Assembly (NCBI RefSeq): GCF_932276165.1
Contig: NC_063987.1
Location: 5,456,001 to 5,520,000, forward strand
From: Plutella xylostella
Taxonomy: Eukaryota; Arthropoda; Insecta; Lepidoptera; Plutellidae
Direction of reading: 5' to 3'
DNA: 64,000 nt
The first letter of the stretch is position 1. Every line of letters starts with the position of its first letter. Under the pieces are notes generated by a model. That model was not told where the DNA came from, ran no database searches, and saw only the letters and a list, made by a program, of their open reading frames with translations. A program made the position numbers and the translations under genes. This document shows, in pieces, positions 46,612 through 56,974 of this stretch.

Positions 46612-46895
46612 ACGGTGGTAGCTCAGTCGGGTAAGCGCCAGCTTCTCACGCCAGAGATGTGGGTTTGAATCCTGGCGCTGACATGTACCAATGATTTCTT
46701 TGAATTTAAGGACATCGTATACATACGATCTCTTTTACGATGAAGGAAAACATCGTGAGGAAACCTGAATATCTAGATTTAGCATATCTAGATCTGAACC
46801 CACCAACCCGCAGTGGACCAGCGTGGTGGGAAATGGTTCAAGCTTAGTATGGCAGTTTAGATCTTGGGGGATATACACAAGTTCCACTCAAGAGA
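46612..46895 (+). mobile_element. tRNA-headed SINE of a second family, copy 2
   Basis: Same head (GGTGGTAGCTCAGTCGGGTA), box B GGTTTGAATCCTGG, and the same body through ACCCGCAGTGGACCAGCGTG. It is slightly diverged but intact. Confidence 0.75.
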
Positions 46896-47942
46896 GCCAG
46901 GTGAAGGTACTTACACCACCACAGTGAATAGGATAGAAAATAATAGTACCATGAACTATAATAGTTTCTATCTATTATTATAGACCTACTGCGAGTTGTA
47001 CCTACACGTCACACAGAGAGCCACTAATGCCTCTTGTCGCACCCGCCGTGGCCACATAACAAAGTTAATATACGTGACCCCTCAGTAGATACTAAAACGA
47101 ACACCATCTTGCACTTTGCCGGATTATACACTCATATCCCGGAGCTTGTACAGTTGGAGTCACCCGAAATGCACCGTTTTAGTCCTAATTCAACTCTTAT
47201 GGCGTACGAATTAAGTAGAAAGAACGAAGTCTAACGCTTGGCGAGTCGAGTCATTTCGGGGTCCTTGGAAAAGCATAAGGCCACAAGTCAGACAATGAAA
47301 GAGGATCTCAAGTCTGAGATATGACAGCATTGCTTTTTTCACTGCTCTACTTAGGACTTGTTTTGTTCCCGGAATCAAAAAATGCTTGAGACGTGCCGGA
47401 AAAAAACAATTTCTTCCTTAAAAGTGCGGTGATTAACGTTTTGCAGCTTAATTTCGGACCTCTGATGCAAAAAGTTGCAACTTATTTGGTTTACCTTTTT
47501 TTGTCTTATGAATCCAGAAAAAACCATGATTCAGTTTCAGTACCTACTGATATATTAAAGTACTTAACATTAAAATTGTTTGTTACAGTATCTCATAAAA
47601 TAAAATGTAGTTACGAGGGTTTTCGTTAACATTTTAATGTTGTAAGTCAAATTCAAAAGGTATTTATTGCCACTAAATGCACACCGAAATACAATAATAC
47701 AAAATTAAATCAGGTTACTTAACTAATTAATAATATTCCTAGGCATAACAACACAACGCTGGTTTTCAGACTGCCCCTTTTACTTAACTAAACTTAAAAC
47801 AACTACTGGGTTTTTACTTTTTAATTAGAGTGGAGATCACGCATCAAAGAAACGATTAATGTTGTATAGTAATGAAATGTGTGTGTATTCCTGTATTGGT
47901 ACAAACAATACAGTCCACTTCAATTCAATACCATCCTAACTA

Positions 47943-48799
47943 TCCTAACTTAATATTATAAATGCGAAAGTAACTGTGTCTGTCTATCTGTCTGTCTGTC
48001 TGTTACTCTTTCACGCCAAAACTACTGAACAGATTTTAATGAAATTTGGTATACATGTCGCAGGCATCTGGTTTAATCTCCTGTTTGATTGAACCGCTAG
48101 CCCGTTCATTGGATGACGCTGCTTAGTTGTATGACTAGGCCGAACGTTGATTGCACAAGCGCCACAAAACGTCCAACTAGTTAGCTGACTTAAAATCAGT
48201 CAGGTGGTGAACAAAACAAATATGGCGTCTAACAGCTAACAGCTGATACAAAAAGCACCTATATTGTTAGTTTTTGCAAATAAATTAGCTTTAAAGTGCG
48301 TTATTTGTGTTAAAATAGTGTGACAACATGGATTTACCTATTATTACGCCGTGGGCGGATAGTTTCAAAGAAAAAATTGTGGCGTAACTGGATAATTATA
48401 AACAACAATATGAAGGTACGTTTATTGTTATTGTTTAGTTAATTTGTGAGGTAAGAGCTTTTTAACATAGTCTTTTTGTTGACTCTTGTCTGGTCATGTT
48501 CACCCTAACCAGACATTATAAAGTTGCTATACTATATCCCATTCAACGACTCCGCTGAATGACGTTCAGTCAAGACGTCGAACGTTACAATCAACGACTT
48601 GACGAGTTGTCCTTTAGTCATACAACTGAATAGCGCCATCCAATGAACGGGCTAGTGGTTCAATCAAACAGGAGATTAAACCAGATGCCTGCGACATACA
48701 TATGGTCTGGACCCTGGGAAAGAACATAGGCTTCTTTTTATCCCGGAATTCCCACGGAAAAACTTTTTAAGGCGAAGCGAAGCTCGCGGGACCAGCTAT
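47943..48799 (+). mobile_element. Helitron-like element, copy 3, split by a MITE
   Basis: The left part, 47,943-48,056, and right part, 48,702-48,799, together form one Helitron copy; the 639 bp between them are a separate insertion. The terminal CTAG has become CTAT. A partial duplication of the start (TCCTAACTATCCTAACTT) precedes it. Confidence 0.8.
48057..48695. mobile_element. Long-TIR MITE inserted in a Helitron copy
   Basis: Inverted ends of about 80 bp with few mismatches, starting GTCGCAGGCATCTGGTTTAA. ATACAT flanks both sides (48,051-48,056 and 48,696-48,701); comparison with uninterrupted Helitron copies shows this is a 6 bp target duplication. The interior has a start-codon context ACAACATGG followed by a 19-codon frame, which may be the 5' end of a lost transposase gene. 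The superfamily is not assigned. Confidence 0.8.
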
Positions 48800-48810
48800 T
48801 CATTTATAAA

Positions 48811-49387
48811 AAACCGGCCAAGTACGAGTCGGGCTCGCGCACAAAGGGTTCCGTAGCAGCAAATATAATAAACTTTAAATCAACCTATCTCAAAAACTAT
48901 AAGAGATACTTTGATCAAACCAAAAATCGTTGAAAGAGTTAATTAGCATGCATCACCTCTATTTTTTTTAGAATTTTATACCCCGTAGTTATAAAAATAG
49001 AGGGGGGGGGACATACTTTTTACGACTTTGAGAGCTGATATCTCAAAAACCGTTCACTTTAAGAGAAATGTTTTTTAGAAAACTTTATATCATTTTAAAA
49101 GACCTTTCCATTGATACCCCACACGGGTATGTACATCGAAAAAAAAAATTTCATCCCTCAGTTACATGTATGGGGGGCCCCACCCCCAATTCTTTTTTTT
49201 ACTATTTAGTGTCATATTTTTGTAGCGGTTCATACAACACATATTCCCATCAAATTTCATCACTGTAGTACTTATAGTTTCCGAGTAAATCGGCTGTGAC
49301 AGACGGACAGACGGACAGACGGACAAACGGACATGACGAAACTATAAGGGTTCCGTTTTTGCCATTTTGGCTACGGAACCCTAAAAA
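48811..49387. mobile_element. AGGGTTCCGTA-ended repeat element
   Basis: Starts AAACCGGCCAAGTACGAGTC and AAAGGGTTCCGTAGC, and ends GGCTACGGAACCCTAAAAA, so the ends contain the inverted pair AGGGTTCCGTAGC / GCTACGGAACCCT. Near the right end is a GACAGACGGACA array. This is a repeat I know to be abundant in lepidopteran genomes. Short ORFs inside it are not genes. Confidence 0.7.
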
Positions 49388-49553
49388 CCGAAAAATAACT
49401 GTGTTCGAATCAAAGGTAAACTATTATATTTATTATGTTCTATGTATAAGTCGGTATGTTAATATTGATAAATACATTTTCAGCAATCATGTCGTTTTAA
49501 AGTAATTAATTACTTCCATGCCAGACATTGTGAAATACAGACATTATAAACTA

Positions 49554-49752
49554 CTAGCTGTTCCCGCGAGCTTCGCTTCGCCTTAAAAAAAATTCCCGTG
49601 GGAATTCCGCGATAAAAAGTAGCCTATGTTATTTCTCAGGGTCTAGACGATCTGTATACCAAATTTCATTTAAATCCGTTCAGTAGTTTTGGCGTAAAAA
49701 AGTAACAGACAGGCACACACAGTTACTTTCGCATTTATAATATTAGTTAGGA
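49554..49752 (-). mobile_element. Non-autonomous Helitron-like element, copy 4
   Basis: Reverse orientation: CAGCTAG end at left, TCCTAAC start at right, inserted A^T. The microsatellite is short and partly degenerate (GTAACAGACAGGCACACAC). Confidence 0.75.
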
Positions 49753-49991
49753 TTATTGTGTAAAAAATTTATAATATTATACGTGTATAAGTAAGGATAA
49801 TATTACCTACTCTGGGTTAATTATTGCAAGTCTATGGGTTAAATCTATGAAAACAAATATGACAGAAAAGGAAAAGGAGGAGAAAAGAGAAAAGCAAGTG
49901 AAAAGTGACATTTGACATTAAGTAAATGTCTTCGTCTCAGATAAGGACTTTGTATAGAGTACTCGCAACGCAAAAACGAGAATTTGTGTTA

Positions 49992-50187
49992 GGCCTGGGT
50001 CTCCTATTTACGCCGTGGGTCGCGACAAGCGTCACGCCGTAGGCCTCGTCACGATGCTCACTATAGAAATGTACTGATGCGGTCTCCCTCACACGCCGAC
50101 GTTGGCGCGTAGACATAATGAGCATTGTGATGCGGCCTACGGAGTGACACTGGACGCGACCTACGGCGTAAATAGGAGACCCGGGCC
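49992..50187. mobile_element. Fold-back MITE with TTA duplication, copy 2
   Basis: The 196 bp counterpart of the element at 16,971-17,172, again flanked by TTA (49,989-49,991 and 50,188-50,190). The right TTA continues as TTAGGCCATGTCCGCACAGC, which looks like the end of another element abutting it. Confidence 0.8.
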
Positions 50188-51048
50188 TTAGGCCATGTCC
50201 GCACAGCGAATATTTCGCCGCGCGAATTGCGATCCCGGCTGAGACAAATCCGCACTTGCGGATACTCCTATAATAATTTATGGATAATTCTACTAAACAT
50301 TAGCTACCGTACGTCGACAAAATCTCTTTTTGCCCACCATACAACTCTCGAGATCACCTGAGTGAACCGTCGACAGTTTTTGAAGTACCGTACGCCTTTG
50401 TCCACCTAGATTTCAAGGCAAATTATAAGATGTAGAGCTGCTGTTTATCGTAATGAATGAACATTAAATATTTGTTAAATGTTGTCTTTTATAGTCAAAA
50501 GAGAGCTGTAGTAAAATTTTTCCTCCTATAATATTTGAAATTCCTTGAAACTCCTATAGTATTCAATGTGTAAATATTAAAAAAAATCATTTTTGTACGC
50601 ACTACGGGTAAGATTATTTCAAATTTGGGTATTTGATGGGTTATTTTATGACGGATCACCCCCTTATACTGGGACCACTATTAACGCTACACCCTGTATA
50701 TGGTTAGCTAAATCAACTGCACATGCCTTCTATCCATTGACATATATATGACATATATTATCATTGCTTCTATCTTTTACCACCCACCAATTTACAGAAT
50801 TAACCAACCAATCACCCGTTAATTGACTCTAATACTCTTCTACGTACTTTGGAAAGTACTTACCTATAAGTAATATATTTTTTAACAGCAGACGGAAATA
50901 AAACTACATACATATAAAGAAACGTACCTACCGGGTTTTTATGTGTTTCTAATAACCTGAGCAAATAGGTAACTAAGTATTTATAGTGGTACTTCCTGTG
51001 AAGGCATTAGCCAGTGTAGATGCGAAACACTGTAGACAGAAAATAATA

Positions 51049-51170
51049 CACTCACGGACAATGAAAAGGTTCCACTGAGAAAAAACCAAATTACTTCTAA
51101 ACGAAAAAGGCTAGCTTAATGACGGCTTCTGCAACATTGAAGTACATTTCACAGAGATACAAATAGGTAA
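51049..51170 (+). mobile_element. Left half of a mariner-like MITE
   Basis: CACTCACGGACAATGAAAAGG preceded by TA matches in part the start of the element at 29,933 and stays similar for about 120 bases; the right end is absent. The following 51,187-51,372 frame is open but unrecognised. Confidence 0.5.
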
Positions 51171-51653
51171 TACTGAAAACGATGCGATGAAATGTGGAGG
51201 CTCACCCATCCTGGGCAGTCAGCGACTGACGCTTATCTGGCTGACTAATCATCTCAGCACGGTTACCAACGCTAGACCAGCTCCAGTGTTTTTCCCCGAA
51301 ATGCTAAGGAGAAGAAGATTCAAAGGTGGTGGTAGTAGACCCCAGACAAAAGTTATCCGGGTTCATTTTTAACCGTCCACGGAAATAGAGCAGTGTTATA
51401 AGTTTAACGACGTGTCTGTGTATCTGACTGCGGTAGCGTAGCACCTAAACAACTGAACCTATTTTCGTTTTGTTTTTTAGGGTCATAGGCAATTCTGAAT
51501 GTTCTTAGCCATGTCATTTTTAAGTTTTTATAAACACGAAATCGGTTAACAGAAATATAAAAAACATAACAATTTATTCTTAGCTAAATAGCTAGGTATA
51601 TTTAATTTATCAATAAAGAGTCTTCTTCCAATATGACTAAATTATATAGTGTT

Positions 51654-51727
51654 TCAGACGAGTTGTGTCTCCTGTTTTCTTAATGATCGAAAGGCTCTTA
51701 TAAGTGGAACGTCGTAGATAGCTGTAC
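51654..51727 (-). CDS. Membrane-protein gene, candidate last exon
   Basis: Acceptor TTGACTTTTCAG, phase-compatible with exon 5; encodes TAIYDVPLIRAFRSLRKQET then QLV and TGA. An AATAAA signal follows within 80 bases. It is the least certain exon of the model because it is short and has no recognisable motif. Confidence 0.35.
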
Positions 51728-54700
51728 CTGAAAAGTCAATGATAATAATATAATATCATAAATACACATTGCTCATGAGTGTATTAAGTTATTACAACAA
51801 CAACATAAATATCTTTATCAAAATCAACAGGATAAATATATAATCATGGCAGCCATAATAATATATGGAATTTTATTTTTAGCAATGGAATTTCAAAATA
51901 TTTCCAATTTAGCATGCGGTTTCGATGCTGGAACAATGCATTGTTCAAAAATGTATTTGGGTCTGTTAACAACGGTTTATCTGGTGCGTTGATAAATAAG
52001 TGTACCTAATGTACAAATTGTACATTACATCATATTACATGCAGATAGATTACAGTGTGAACCACGTAACTTGACCAATCATACTTGTTCCCCTGGGTAG
52101 GTAAATAGATGATATATAGTTAGATATATTTCTTATTTATTTAACACAATAAACACATTGGTTACACGGAAAGATTACATCAGGTAATGATAAATATACG
52201 ATACTAGCTGTTCCCGCGCACTTCGCTTCGCCTTAAAAAGTTTTCCCGTGGGAATTCCGGGATAAAAAGTAGCCTATGTTCTTTCCCAGGGTCTAGACCG
52301 TATGTATATCAAATTTCATTCAGATCCGTTCAGTAGTTTTGGCGTCAAAGAGTAACAGACAGACAGACAGACAGACACAGTTACTTTCGCATTTATAATA
52401 TTAGTTAGGATTAGTTAGGATTAGGATTAAATAACAGACAGACAGAAAGTCGTTAAGATAAAGTCAAGCAATAGGTGTATTTATCATGTTAACAAAACAG
52501 ATCAGGATAATAAAAATATTAAATAAATAAATAAATATGTGGGGACATTTCACACACGGCCATCCGACCCCAAGCTAGGCAGAACCTGTGTTATGGGTGT
52601 CGGACAGCTGATATATCTACACAAATACATAGATAGATAGATACTAAATATAAATATCAACACCCAAGACCCGAGTACAAATATCTGTCTTTAAACAAAT
52701 ATCTGCCCCAGCCGGGAATCGAACCCGGGACCTTCGGCATAGCAGCCAGGGCCACTAACCACTACGCCATTCGACCGTCAACAATATAATAATGCTATGA
52801 TTATTATTAAACAATCACAGCGCAGGGTATTCTGCCAGGTTGTACTACAACCTTCTAGGGGTTCCTTCTACAGGTTGTAGTAGTAGTAGGGTGCACTTGC
52901 AGGCACGGATGTAGAATAGAATAGAATAGAATATTGCTTTATTGAACACCACATAAATCAGACATATAAAAAAATGTAATGTAAAGATGTAATGTATTAA
53001 CGCCCTTCACTATTGGTCTGTTAGGGAAATTACGCGCCCCGAATTCTATCTTATCATTCGCTTAAACGCAACATGCTGAGATGCCCGTCATTTTGGTCAA
53101 GTTACGTGGATCCTAGTGTACTTCGGTACTTACAAATTATGTTAGTGGCTTGACAAATGAACACAACGAACATGATGAAGTGTCTTGTAAACGCTATGGA
53201 ACTGAAGTATATATAAGCCCCGAAGCCTCCCAGAAACAGGTCGTATATTCCCAAAACAATGGCAAATATTATCGCCAAGAGCAAAGTTAGTTGATGGAAT
53301 TTCATAGCCTGAAAAAATATAAATTAAGAATTTTTAGTGTTTTAACCGGTGTAATCGTAATTTTATTTTATCTCGTGCCATATACTACTCCTAAGATCGC
53401 ATCCAGTGGCGTGCTTTGGGAGAGGCCTACGTCCAGCAGTGATGATGATGATGACGATGATATATTATACTACTTGCAAGACTTTGCGTCTTGCTGGGTT
53501 TGCAGTAGACAAACTGCGAACTTTTTTTTGGTCAAAATACTCACTTTTAGTGACGAAATGACCAGAAGGGTTCCAAACACAATGAATGGACCGATGGCCA
53601 CTAGAAGGCACAGTTGTAGAGGGCCCAACAAGTGTTCAATATGCTCTTTTGGTTTTACGCTGTGTGTCAGTAAATACAGTATGACATAGAGAATTGCTGC
53701 CATCTGTAATAAATATTTATTTATAGGATTTAAACTGGCGACCGAATGGCGTAGTGGTTAGTGACCCTGACTACTGAGCCGAAGGTCCCGGGTTCGATTC
53801 CCGGCTGGGGCAGATATTTGTTTAAAGACAGATATTTGTACTCGGGTCTTGGGTGTTGATATTTATATTTAGTATCTATCTATCTATGTATTTGTGTAGA
53901 TATATCAGCTGTCCGACACCCATAACACAGGTTCTGCCTAGCTTGGGGTCGGATGGCCGTGTGTGAGATGTCCCCACATATTATATTATATATTATTATA
54001 AACTACATAATAATAATATTATTCTCAAGTTTTTTTTTTTAAAAGCTAGCATATTTCGCATCCGCATTAGCTTGACTTAGAGAGCGACTGCGACGGAATA
54101 CTTTTGTCACGTCTTGAAGTGGGCGTCTTGCGCCCCGTGCTAGGCCTTGAGGATTATGGTGTATTTGACCCTAAATTGAAGAAAGAGGAACACCAACGCG
54201 CTCCAAAATATGTTTTTATTAAATACGACTTCATTAAGTAGGTAATTGTATGAGACGATCGCGATGGTCGAGGTCTAGTTGAGTCCCAACAATACACAAC
54301 TATGTAATACATATTTTTAAGTTGCTTTTTTAAGTTGTTTGGTTTAAGTAATAGTAAAATATTATATCTAGCCTATGTCCTGCAGTGGACAATTACGGAT
54401 GATGTAACTACATAACTATATAGTTAACTTACAAATTTGGAAATTCCTAAGCAGATAACGGAACCCCTGTATAGTAAATACTTTCGTCTCCTCATTTCCT
54501 CAGGGTTACTTTGTCCATTAGGACTCATAGATATCACAGTAAACATTTTTGAAATTGTTCTCGAAGTTATCTTATACAAAGCATCAAATTCTCCGTCTAA
54601 TTTTGCGTAAGTTCTATTTTGTACGAGGCTAAGCAAGTCAAAATAGAAATCAAATGGTAATAATTTGGAAAGGATGGCGTTTGGATTCATGAATTTAGAT

Positions 54701-56415
54701 TTTACCAAAAGTATTGTGATTGTGTAAACCACTGTAAACAAAAAAGTCAAAAAACGAGAGCTTGACACATTGACATAATGTTTTGGCTTGACAAATGAAT
54801 GACAAATATTTTTTTTTTTAAATTTTATTATGTAAAGGAGATTAGTAAGTTGATTCCAATGACGAAAGAAAAAAGTTTATTCCTAGTGAAATGTAATGTC
54901 TTTATTTATTACTAGCTTACATTATTAATTTTATACCGAATAGGATGTGACTCGCTTGCTATTCACCTATTATAGGTACATGGAAAATTTACTTATGTTA
55001 AACAAAAACAAAAAGACTTTCACAACTCACAACTTTTATCTGTTAAGTACTTAGCTATATATTTATTTCAAATTATTATAGCAGAATATAAAGTCTCACA
55101 TCCTATCGCGGAAGGTTTCAATATTATTACATTGTATGCGCAAAATACAATGTCGATATTTCATTGCATATTCTATGACGGCGTCTCCTAGGGAGCTTTA
55201 TTGAAGTATGTATACAATGGATTTATCCCAGCTGATCAGATCATTTAGCAAAAAAAACTGCAACTATAGCAAAAAAGTTACGTGTTCTCGTGAGCTATTC
55301 GCTTAGCCTTAAAAAGGGGATATCTTTTGCAGTGGGAAATCCGGGATAAAGATAATCAATGATACTGGTAGCATTTTAATAATGAAATATTTTTTGAAAT
55401 CGGATTACTTACTCGTTTTTAAACTTATCCAATACAAACTAAAATCCTTCCTCTTTATACCATTAGTGTTCATAAGTGTAGATGCACACTGTAAAGCTAC
55501 ATTAGCCGATGCGCTAATACACGTCCTATATTCATGTTGGTACATACGGATAATCTTATTTGTTAGTCACTCATTACGTGATAGGTTGAAACAATGATCC
55601 GTTAAAACAGTATACAATAGACGAGCAAACAATATGACGCGATGTTAGCGGCGGTTTGCTCAGCATTACCCATTGTGCCGTGATCCCGGGTAAGACGCAC
55701 CCTCTATATACAATGTACAATTTATACATTGTACAATACACACATTATACAATAAACACATCTTACAATGTGTCCCGAGTCCCGACCGACGTATTTTCAT
55801 GGGGCCGACTTGAAAAATGTTGTGGTGTAAATGCTTTTGTAACACTAAAAATCTTTAACTTCTTTCTAACACCGTTATGGGAAAAAAATAGCCTCTTAAG
55901 TGACTTAATTATTAATTTAAAAGCGCTATTAATTATTAATTTACAGGCATCTTGCCTTCTGCTCGATGAAAGGAAAAACAACTAATTTACATCGAAGACC
56001 GGAAGATTTAATTACAAACCGTTTTTCGACCTTTTTTTCTTTCTTTTAACAATAATTATAACTTTCGTAGGAGCTGCCCTTTGAAGTATTGTTTGAAATA
56101 CGATGAAACAACACGGCCCAAATTTCAGGGCGTTAATTTTTCATGAAATACTTTCCAGGCCTTTTTTTAATAGACAGAATTTTTAATAAATCTTATTTAC
56201 CTAAGGAACAAGGCAAATATAACCATATTGAAGTTTAGCGGGGATTCACGAAAGAACCCTGCCGAGTGACGTATCATTTTTTCTTGACCCTGGGCGCCAT
56301 TCTGACTTGATAATCCTTTCACCATTTGAAAGGATAAGCCAGTAAAAAAAACCAATATGACTGAAATTGTGCAAAATCCTACCAATAATGTTAGAAATAT
56401 GAAACTCACCTCCAT
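51654..56415 (-). CDS. Multi-pass membrane protein of unknown family
   Basis: Proposed exons: 56,415-56,410; 55,488-55,413; 54,731-54,433; 53,703-53,545; 53,308-53,134; 51,727-51,654. All junctions are in phase and have good consensus sites (GAG|GTGAGT, CGA|GTAAGT, TTT|GTAAGT, AAA|GTGAGT, TTT|GTAAGT). The product is about 262 residues with four or five hydrophobic segments: VYTITILLV (about 29-37), a long one around 116-138, VAIGPFIVFGTLLVIS (about 162-177), LTLLLAIIFAIVLGIY (about 187-202) and FIMFVVFICQATNII (about 224-238). It has a basic C-tail. Coding-strand AATAAA at 51,573-51,578 lies about 75 bases after the stop. The exon-per-membrane-segment layout suggests a small tetraspan-like protein; a chemoreceptor is less likely. 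The middle four exons are the firm part. Confidence 0.5.
51846..51992 (+). pseudogene. Possible chemoreceptor last-exon relic
   Basis: A 48-codon plus-strand frame ending ACGFDAGTMHCSKMYLGLL then TTVYLVR and stop. The C, F-D and TTxY spacing is reminiscent of the last exon of insect gustatory receptors, but the usual Q-F ending is absent. A TTTTATTTTTAG acceptor-like sequence is present inside the frame. This is weak. Confidence 0.15.
52204..52410 (-). mobile_element. Non-autonomous Helitron-like element, copy 5
   Basis: Reverse orientation, CAGCTAG at left and TCCTAACTAATATT at right, A^T site, with an (CAGA)n tract. The right boundary is followed by a repeated TTAGTTAGGA. It lies in the last intron of the proposed membrane-protein gene. 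Confidence 0.75.
52537..52780 (-). mobile_element. tRNA-headed SINE, complete copy, reverse
   Basis: Same family as the copy at 15.6 kb, with intact box B (GGTTCGATTCCCGG on the minus strand). It lies in the intron downstream of exon 5 of the membrane-protein gene, inverted relative to the copy at 53,738. Confidence 0.85.
52913..52936 (+). repeat. (TAGAA)n microsatellite
   Basis: Four or so units of TAGAA followed by TATTGCTTTATTGAACACC, probably the tail of an old retroposon. Confidence 0.7.
53134..53308 (-). CDS. Membrane-protein gene, exon 5
   Basis: Acceptor TATATTTTTTCAG and donor TTT|GTAAGT, 58 codons plus one base. It contains two hydrophobic segments separated by LGGFGAYIYFSSIAFTRH. 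Confidence 0.6.
53399..53462 (+). pseudogene. LINE 3' end fragment with (GAT)n tail
   Basis: GTGCTTTGGGAGAGGCCTAC and GTCCAGCAG match the GEAYVQQ-coding segment at 13.8 kb, then run into a (GATGAT)n tail. It is a very short 5'-truncated LINE copy in the intron between exons 4 and 5 of the membrane-protein gene. A similar scrap lies near 54,370. Confidence 0.65.
53545..53703 (-). CDS. Membrane-protein gene, exon 4
   Basis: Acceptor TTTATTACAG and donor AAA|GTGAGT, phase 0, 53 codons: MAAILYVILYLL, a polar loop with KPKEHIEHLLG, and a full membrane segment. Together with exon 5 it lies between two SINEs in inverted orientation. Confidence 0.6.
53738..53981 (+). mobile_element. tRNA-headed SINE, complete copy, forward
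   Basis: Head ACCGAATGGCGTAGTGGTTA and box B GGTTCGATTCCCGG, body with a (TATC)n stretch, end GTCCCCACATATT. It is inverted relative to the copy at 52,537-52,780. Confidence 0.85.
54433..54731 (-). CDS. Membrane-protein gene, exon 3
   Basis: Acceptor TTTTTTGTTTACAG and donor TTT|GTAAGT, 99 full codons. It carries the first membrane segment, a polar region with QNRTYAKLDGEFDALYK and SMSPNGQSNPEEMRRRKY, and the beginning of the next membrane segment. Confidence 0.6.
55413..55488 (-). CDS. Membrane-protein gene, exon 2
   Basis: Acceptor AATGTAGCTTTACAG and donor CGA|GTAAGT. It encodes 25 codons plus one base (GIKRKDFSLYWISLKT at its end); the split codon joined to exon 3 is ATG. Confidence 0.45.
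56197..56415 (-). CDS. Alternative reading of the first exon of the membrane-protein gene
   Basis: From the same ATG, the frame stays open for 72 codons if the GTGAGT after ATGGAG is not used: hydrophobic VSFIFLTLLVGFCTISVILV, a polar loop, then NFNMVIFALFL up to an AG|GTAAAT donor in phase 2. That phase does not fit the next exon (55,488, phase 0), so the short first exon was preferred. This could instead be an exon of an alternative form. Confidence 0.3.
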   Translation of the reverse strand: MEVSFIFLTLLVGFCTISVILVFFTGLSFQMVKGLSSQNGAQGQEKMIRHSAGFFRESPLNFNMVIFALFLR

Positions 56416-56974
56416 TGATGTTTAGGCTATAAGAATAGACTTATATACCTAAGTATATAATTAAGCCAACAGGTATATAAGCTTCAATTAACGTTATTCG
56501 GGTGCAATGCCGCGTAAGCGATCAATTATTGAATCATTATGTTAATGCGCATCGCACTTCGCTCTATTTGACGAGCGATCTCGGGATGAGTGGATGCAGA
56601 ATCACCACCGCTGTGATTTATGTTAATATAAACACTGATCTAGGATTAATAGTTAACGGATTATAAGAATACATGATCCACGAACAGGTGCACATAGTGT
56701 GGGACTAGCGCGCTATTCAAGCGTATTTAGCACGGACCGCAAGAAGCGCGCGACACTATTCGGCCCGTGCTAGGTACAATACAAACTACATACAGCCCAA
56801 TAAATAGATAGGTGGTAGAGAGGAATGTCGAGGAGTGTTGTCGAAGTCATTGCTAACTGATGATGATGACGACTTGATATAAGAGGAAGGAGATATTGGA
56901 TTAATAATAATCAATATACATAATTATTTTTATTAGGTTTTTAAATAAAGCTTGAATCTTGCATTCGGTCATTC
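56416..56974. other. Upstream flank of the membrane-protein gene
   Basis: No gene seen. TATATAAG-like sequence close to the proposed ATG on the minus strand could serve as a promoter element; a degraded GATGATGATGAC repeat lies near 56,860. Confidence 0.3.

Larger units (their letters stand above)
43017..51572. other. Intergenic, repeat-dominated stretch
   Basis: No supportable host gene. It contains two copies of a second SINE family, three stretches of Helitron sequence, a long-TIR MITE, an AGGGTTCCGTA repeat, a fold-back MITE and a mariner-like half element. At 43,510-43,570 a piece reading CCGCCTTCAAAGAAGGAGGT resembles a common insect repeat. Sequence upstream of 43,017 should hold the spondin-like promoter. 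Confidence 0.6.

Noticed and set aside
48811..49505. Short ORFs in the AGGGTTCCGTA repeat
   Set aside because: The frames consist of repeat sequence and a GACAGACGGACA array; no protein features.
50680..50705. ACACCCTGTATA sequence, resembling a mariner-type terminal repeat
   Set aside because: Only one end was found and no partner terminus could be placed, so no element is called.
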